Source: Bacteroidales bacterium | GTDB lineage: Bacteria; Bacteroidota; Bacteroidia; Bacteroidales; F082 | DNA length: 9,605 nt | NCBI GenBank assembly: GCA_017508895.1 | Contig: JAFWRA010000178.1 | Span: 1 to 9,605, forward strand | Reading direction: 5' to 3' | In this document: positions 6,929-9,605 of the stretch, one piece after another | Layout: each line of letters opens with the position of its first letter | Position numbering within the stretch: the stretch's first letter is position 1 | Made by a program: the position numbers and the translations under genes | The notes under the pieces: model-generated | Databases searched by the model: none | The model's input: the letters and a program-made list of their open reading frames with translations, nothing else | What the model was told of the DNA's origin: nothing

Positions 6929-6953
6929 AGGGGATGGGCTTCCCCTTTAGGGG
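6929..6953 (+). promoter_or_regulatory. Competing hairpins in the integrase leader
   Basis: AGGGGA (6929-6934) can pair with TCCCCT (6941-6946), while the same CCCC (6942-6945) can instead pair with GGGG at 6950-6953 across a TTTA loop. The two structures exclude each other, a layout typical of leader switches, but the stems are short (6 and 4 bp) and no ligand or terminator T-run is evident. Confidence 0.35.
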
Positions 6954-6995
6954 CATCTAACAGATACAATAACTCAATACTAAAACTTTTATTTT

Positions 6996-8462
6996 ATGGC
7001 TACACTTAAATTTTACCTTTCTAGGTACATCAAAAAAGATGATGAAAGAGGCGAAATCCAGATGCGCTTTAGCGGCAACAGGAATTTCGTGAAAAGAATG
7101 GCCACGGGAATCTTCATCACAGCGGGAAATTGGGACGCTGAAAAAGGGATGCCCAAGGGCAAGAAAAACAACAAGTATCGCGATGACTGCGAGGGAATCC
7201 GTGAACGACTCAATGAACTTACAAGTTATTTGCTGCGTTGCTGGGAGCAACTTGGTAACAGCGAACCTGAACCCGATATGCTGGCCAAATGGATGAACGA
7301 CATCGAATGGATTGAGCAGGAAGAGGAAGTCGTTATCAATGGGAATCAGCTCGTTCAAACGAGATGGACACTGGAAACCAAGTCGCATAAAGCCGCTATG
7401 GAGGCAGCGAAGAAAAGAGAACTAAAGAAGTTGGAGAATCGCTATTTCCTCAGTGCCTTCGAAGAGTATATCGAAGAGCAGTATAATAACGGTGTGATTG
7501 GCGATGTCAGAAAGAAGACGTATATGACCGGGTATGGATTGTGGGATAGGATGGAGAAGTATCAAGGTAAGCGGTATAAGCTCAACGAGATTAAGACCGA
7601 GGATATCTACACCTTCCGCAATTTTATCATCAATGAGTGCGACTTGTGGAGGAAGGACAGCAATGGGCAGTATAAGCCTAAGAGCCGTTTTGAATCCATT
7701 TATGAAGGATATGAATATGTCCGCCAAAGAGGGGTGGAGAAGAGGAGCTTGAACTATGTGATTAACCAAATCAAGTATGTCAAGGCTTTCTGGCATTGGC
7801 TTCTACGTGTCAAAAGAGCCAGGTTGGAAGACATCTTTCTTACCTATACGATGGACCAGGCTGTTTATGGAACGCCTTTCTTCTTCTCCAATGAGGATAG
7901 AAAGAAACTCTTTGAGGCTGATTTCAGTGAACGTCCAGAGCTGGCGGTGCAAAGGGATATCTTTGTTTTCCAGTCCTTGGTTGGATGCAGAGTGGGTGAC
8001 TTGCTGCGTATGACGAAATCCAACATCGTGGATGGGAAATACCTTCAATACGTTGCAGGCAAGACGAAGAACCATAGCGGCAGGGTAGTGACGGTTCCGT
8101 TGCATCCTACGGCCAAGATCATTCTTGAACGATACAAGGACACGGAAGGCGATAAACTGCTACCCTTCATTTCGAATCAGAACTATAACGATGCCATCAA
8201 AGAGATGTTCAAGGCAGTGGAAGACATCGACCACACCGTGACCATCTTGGACCCGGTGACGCGATTGGAAAAGCAAGTGAAGTTGTCGGAGGTGGCCAGC
8301 AGCCACATGGGGCGACGGAACTTCTGCGGCAACCTATACGATGCAGGCTTCAGGGATGCGGACATCGCCTCAATGAGCGGCCATGCCGAAGGCAGTAAGG
8401 CCATATCGCGATACCGAAAGGTAAGTGAGCAGCAGAAGCAGAAGATGATTGACTCCTTATAA
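6996..8462 (+). CDS. Tyrosine recombinase / phage-type integrase
   Basis: 488-residue site-specific recombinase. The N-terminal third (about 1-145) starts ATLKFYLSRYIKKDDERGEI and has an arm-binding-like beta region (ITAGNWDAEKG), as in Bacteroidetes prophage and conjugative-element integrases. A core-binding, SAM-like helical domain spans about 150-285, with SLNYVINQIKYVKAFWHWLL. The catalytic domain (about 290-488) has R332 (GCRVGDLLRMTK), K356 or K358 (AGKTKNHSGR), H437 and R440 (SSHMGRRNF), H463 (MSGHAEGS) and the nucleophile Y473 (AISRYRKV), so the R-K-H-R-H-Y set is complete and the enzyme looks active. It would integrate and excise the element by strand exchange at att sites. It reads away from the lplA junction, opposite to all the genes to its left. 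Confidence 0.93.
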   Translation: MATLKFYLSRYIKKDDERGEIQMRFSGNRNFVKRMATGIFITAGNWDAEKGMPKGKKNNKYRDDCEGIRERLNELTSYLLRCWEQLGNSEPEPDMLAKWMNDIEWIEQEEEVVINGNQLVQTRWTLETKSHKAAMEAAKKRELKKLENRYFLSAFEEYIEEQYNNGVIGDVRKKTYMTGYGLWDRMEKYQGKRYKLNEIKTEDIYTFRNFIINECDLWRKDSNGQYKPKSRFESIYEGYEYVRQRGVEKRSLNYVINQIKYVKAFWHWLLRVKRARLEDIFLTYTMDQAVYGTPFFFSNEDRKKLFEADFSERPELAVQRDIFVFQSLVGCRVGDLLRMTKSNIVDGKYLQYVAGKTKNHSGRVVTVPLHPTAKIILERYKDTEGDKLLPFISNQNYNDAIKEMFKAVEDIDHTVTILDPVTRLEKQVKLSEVASSHMGRRNFCGNLYDAGFRDADIASMSGHAEGSKAISRYRKVSEQQKQKMIDSL

Positions 8463-8479
8463 ATAATTAATATAGAGAC

Positions 8480-8506
8480 GGGGCTGTTGCCGAAGGTAGC
8501 AGCCCC
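8480..8506 (+). terminator. Hairpin at the 3' end of the integrase transcript
   Basis: GGGGCTGTTGCC pairs with GGTAGCAGCCCC around a GAA loop, 18 bases after the integrase stop. The stem includes two G-T pairs that are G-U wobbles in plus-strand RNA but C-A mismatches in minus-strand RNA, so the structure belongs to the plus strand. No T-run follows (GAATGCT), so it is either a weak terminator or a 3'-end stabiliser. Confidence 0.5.
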
Positions 8507-8513
8507 GAATGCT

Positions 8514-8553
8514 AAAAAATGGAAGCCGATGAAATTGGGCTTTCGGCTTCCAT
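8514..8553 (-). terminator. Intrinsic terminator, minus strand, between integrase and island
   Basis: Perfect 11-bp inverted repeat ATGGAAGCCGA / TCGGCTTCCAT (8519-8529 and 8543-8553) with a 13-base loop. On the minus strand it is followed by a T-run (TTTTTTAGC). It ends a minus-strand transcript that no protein gene explains, because the next minus-strand gene has its own terminator at 9005-9038. Confidence 0.75.
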
Positions 8554-8587
8554 AGTAACAGATAACTCCATTTTATGGCTACGGAGT
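8514..8587 (-). ncRNA. Putative small RNA, about 75 nt
   Basis: A consensus -7 box (8594-8601) and a strong intrinsic terminator (8514-8553) on the same strand are only about 40 bases apart, defining a transcript of roughly 75 bases converging on the integrase 3' end. The 5' part can fold as ACTCC/GGAGT or, alternatively, CCAT/ATGG. A 13-codon ATG frame (MEAESPISSASIF) lies inside the terminator hairpin and is unlikely to be the main product. No known RNA family is recognised. Transcription is predicted, not shown. Confidence 0.45.
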
Positions 8588-8593
8588 CGGGTG

Positions 8594-8601
8594 CAAAGAT
8601 A
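8594..8601 (-). promoter_or_regulatory. -7 box of the putative small RNA
   Basis: Minus-strand TATCTTTG matches TAnnTTTG exactly and is followed by CACCC, similar to the sequence after the rpsF box. No TTTG is seen at the -33 distance, so the promoter might be weak or need an activator. Confidence 0.5.
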
Positions 8602-8732
8602 GGGATTTTCCAGAAAATGCTGGGCGTGGCATAATGTTTTTTCAGGCAAGGGCAGGACGATGACAGGCCTGATGCCGAACACTGCGCAGCAAGCCCTCCA
8701 ATCGTTTTTCCCGCTGGAGCCTGACTGGATGG

Positions 8733-8789
8733 CAAAGGCTGCGGCCATAAAGCTTCCCCACAAGGGACGAGCTACCTCCGCAGCCTTTG
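8733..8789. ncRNA. Twin hairpin motif, copy A
   Basis: CAAAGGCTGCGG (8733-8744) and CCGCAGCCTTTG (8778-8789) form a perfect 12-bp stem around a 33-base loop. The loop begins CCATnnAGCTTCC and ends CTACCT, exactly as in copy B; only the central 14 bases vary. Relative to copy B, one stem pair is changed on both sides (C-G here, T-A there), a compensatory change. All pairs are Watson-Crick, so the active strand is not revealed; the element may act as RNA or as a DNA cruciform or protein-binding site. Family unknown. Confidence 0.55.
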
Positions 8790-8824
8790 ACAGCCAGGCA
8801 GCACACCGAATCCCTATCATTGCC

Positions 8825-8861
8825 GGAGCGGAAAGGAGAAACGAGAACGGGAAAACGGAAA
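8825..8861 (+). repeat. Purine-rich tract between the twin hairpins
   Basis: 37 bases with no T and only four C, built from loose CGGAAA / CGAGAA / CGGGAAAA units. It could be a spacer kept unpaired between the two hairpins or a protein-binding tract. Confidence 0.35.
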
Positions 8862-8879
8862 CCCACTATTAGCCGAGGA

Positions 8880-8945
8880 CGGCCAAAGGTTGCGGCCATT
8901 GAGCTTCCTAAAAGATGCGAAACCTACCTCCGCAACCTTTGGCCG
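8880..8945. ncRNA. Twin hairpin motif, copy B
   Basis: CGGCCAAAGGTTGCGG (8880-8895) and CCGCAACCTTTGGCCG (8930-8945) form a perfect 16-bp stem around a 34-base loop. The loop keeps CCATnnAGCTTCC at its start and CTACCT at its end, as in copy A, with a variable 15-base middle. It lies 151 bases from copy A at equivalent positions. It has the longer stem of the two and differs from copy A by a paired substitution in the stem. Strand and function are unknown. Confidence 0.55.
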
Positions 8946-9004
8946 GCATCGGATTAACAATTACACTACGACAGAGCCGCTATATCCACCATCGCGCGAC
9001 GGGC

Positions 9005-9038
9005 AAAAAAAAGAGAAGGCCTCCATCAGGAAGCCTTC
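9005..9038 (-). terminator. Intrinsic terminator of the lipoprotein gene
   Basis: Minus-strand GAAGGCTTCC / GGAGGCCTTC (10 bp with one G-U pair valid only on this strand), a 4-base loop, then TC and eight T. The TGA stop of the gene lies in the loop region, so the last codons form the upstream arm. Confidence 0.85.
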
Positions 9039-9499
9039 ACCATCTTAATAATGACCACCATCACGAATGCGAGGATGCCAGCCAAGACGATAACCATGCC
9101 CAACAGGACCCAAAGGAAGTTGGGCGGTTTCTTGGACGGTGGTGGCTCCTCGATGATGACTTGCGAATACCGCAAGGTGTCCTCGTAATGGATGGGCTCT
9201 TGCTCGGCCTCGTAGGTGACTGTGAGGCTGTCGTTGGTGGCCGTTGCCGTGAAAGTGCCCTGCTCCGTCTGGATCTTGACGGCTTGGCCGTCAAGCAGCG
9301 GAGCCAAGGGCATCACGGCACTATCGACCACAGGAGGAAGCGGGATGAAGGTGTCGATGGGCTGTGCTTGAACGCTCAGCAGCTCGGGGCATCGCTCAGC
9401 GATGCGACGGATGCGACGCTGGGCGCGGCGCTTTGCGTCGCAGGCACATAGCACCATCGACACCGACAAAAGGAAGAGGATGAAATGTCGCGTCTTCAT
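9026..9499 (-). CDS. Lipoprotein with C-terminal transmembrane helix, candidate phage u-spanin
   Basis: 157 residues. The N-terminus has a hydrophobic signal sequence (about 5-17) ending in a lipobox-like L-C-A-C with C20 as the lipidated residue, followed by a basic stretch (AKRRAQRRIRRIAERC, 22-37). The middle (about 38-118) is a predicted periplasmic domain with repeated Thr/Val strands (QAVKIQTEQGTFTATATNDS). A Pro-rich segment (119-126) precedes one transmembrane helix (about 129-151) and a short basic tail. A lipid anchor at one end and an inner-membrane helix at the other is the architecture of unimolecular spanins, which join the two membranes and disrupt the outer one at phage lysis. 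Similar CPELL...PID-type small proteins are known to me only as hypothetical Bacteroidetes phage proteins. Asp at +2 after the lipid cysteine would retain a lipoprotein in the inner membrane in E. coli, a point against; Bacteroidetes sorting rules differ. Confidence 0.6.
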   Translation of the reverse strand: MKTRHFILFLLSVSMVLCACDAKRRAQRRIRRIAERCPELLSVQAQPIDTFIPLPPVVDSAVMPLAPLLDGQAVKIQTEQGTFTATATNDSLTVTYEAEQEPIHYEDTLRYSQVIIEEPPPSKKPPNFLWVLLGMVIVLAGILAFVMVVIIKMVKAS

Positions 9500-9503
9500 G
9501 GCC

Positions 9504-9605
9504 TTACAGGTTTTCGATCAATTGCTTCAGCTCAGCGTTTTCAAGGGTGAGTTGTGCGACCTGAGCGGACAGCCCGACGATTTCCTTTCGGGCCTCGGTC
9601 AGCTC
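9504..9605 (-). CDS. C-terminal end of a coiled-coil protein (partial)
   Basis: The last 33 codons of a minus-strand gene enter at the right edge. The visible residues (ELTEARKEIVGLSAQVAQLT and then LENAELKQLIENL) have leucine, valine and isoleucine in heptad-like spacing, that is, a coiled coil to the very end. The stop at 9504-9506 is 4 bases before the ATG of the lipoprotein gene, so the two form one operon and might act together, for example in lysis. The N-terminal part is outside the window and no family can be named. Confidence 0.6.
   Translation of the reverse strand, partial: ELTEARKEIVGLSAQVAQLTLENAELKQLIENL

Larger units (their letters stand above)
8463..9025. other. Non-coding structured island of about 560 bases
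   Basis: No open frame here has convincing protein character: candidates on both strands (for example 8660-8872 plus and 8642-8899 minus) overlap each other and run straight through perfect hairpins. The stretch holds a plus-strand hairpin, a putative short minus-strand RNA with its terminator, two copies of a covarying hairpin, a purine tract and the terminator of the gene to the right. They are listed separately. Confidence 0.6.
6733..9605. mobile_element. Left end of an integrated element, probably a prophage
   Basis: The gene strand, gene type and density change abruptly after lplA: a phage-type tyrosine integrase reads inward from the junction, followed by a structured non-coding island and small secreted or membrane proteins with no housekeeping role. 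The exact left edge is not fixed; it lies between the terminator (6712) and the integrase promoter repeats (6882). The right end lies outside the window, so the direct repeats that would prove the boundary cannot be seen. A prophage is favoured over a conjugative element because the 9026-9499 protein has spanin-like architecture. No capsid, terminase, relaxase or tra gene is visible. Confidence 0.65.

Noticed and set aside
8515..8553. 13-codon ATG frame (MEAESPISSASIF) in the putative small RNA
   Set aside because: It lies entirely inside the terminator hairpin, so translation is unlikely; more likely a by-product of the stem sequence.
8642..8899. 85-codon minus-strand open frame across the non-coding island
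   Set aside because: It runs through a perfect hairpin and overlaps other open frames of similar length on the plus and minus strands; no family features, signal or membrane segment that fits.
1..9605. CRISPR array, complete insertion sequence or restriction/defence system
   Set aside because: No regularly spaced repeats, no transposase and no recognised defence domain were seen in any open frame of the window.

Overview
The window looks like a Bacteroidetes (probably gut Bacteroidales) chromosome. This rests on protein similarity recognised by eye, TAnnTTTG-type -7 promoter boxes in front of several genes (TACTTTTG, TAATTTTG, TATTTTTG, TATATTTG), weak or absent Shine-Dalgarno sequences, and the gene content. 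No species assignment is attempted.

Left part (1-6667): a housekeeping stretch entirely on the minus strand. Read in the direction of transcription (right to left) it is: lplA (lipoate-protein ligase), then miaB and mtaB (two radical-SAM tRNA A37 methylthiotransferases joined by a 4-base ATGA overlap), rpsT (S20, own promoter and terminator), radC with wecB 14 bases behind it, and rpsF-rpsR (S6-S18, own promoter; the next gene is outside the window). The theme is translation (three ribosomal proteins and two tRNA-modifying enzymes), plus lipoylation, an MPN+/JAMM protein and a UDP-GlcNAc 2-epimerase.

Junction (6668-6995): a strong minus-strand terminator stands just upstream of lplA. Next to it is an orphan coding end of at most 19 codons, then short repeats and palindromes. 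This looks like the left attachment junction of an integrated element. The integrase promoter region carries a tandem 10-bp repeat (11-bp period) at its -33 region, and the integrase leader has two mutually exclusive GC hairpins.

Right part (6996-9605): an integrated element, probably a prophage, running off the window. It starts with a 488-aa plus-strand tyrosine recombinase. After it comes a ~560-base island with no convincing protein gene but much RNA-like structure: a plus-strand hairpin behind the integrase, a short minus-strand transcription unit (-7 box and intrinsic terminator about 75 bases apart), and two copies of a ~60-base hairpin. The two hairpins keep the same loop edges and differ in the stem by a compensatory base-pair change. 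Beyond the island, on the minus strand, are a small protein with a lipobox and a C-terminal membrane helix (the architecture of a one-protein phage spanin) and, 4 bases upstream of it, the end of a coiled-coil protein.

The most interesting unexplained object is the twin-hairpin island at 8731-8946, with the neighbouring putative small RNA at 8514-8601.
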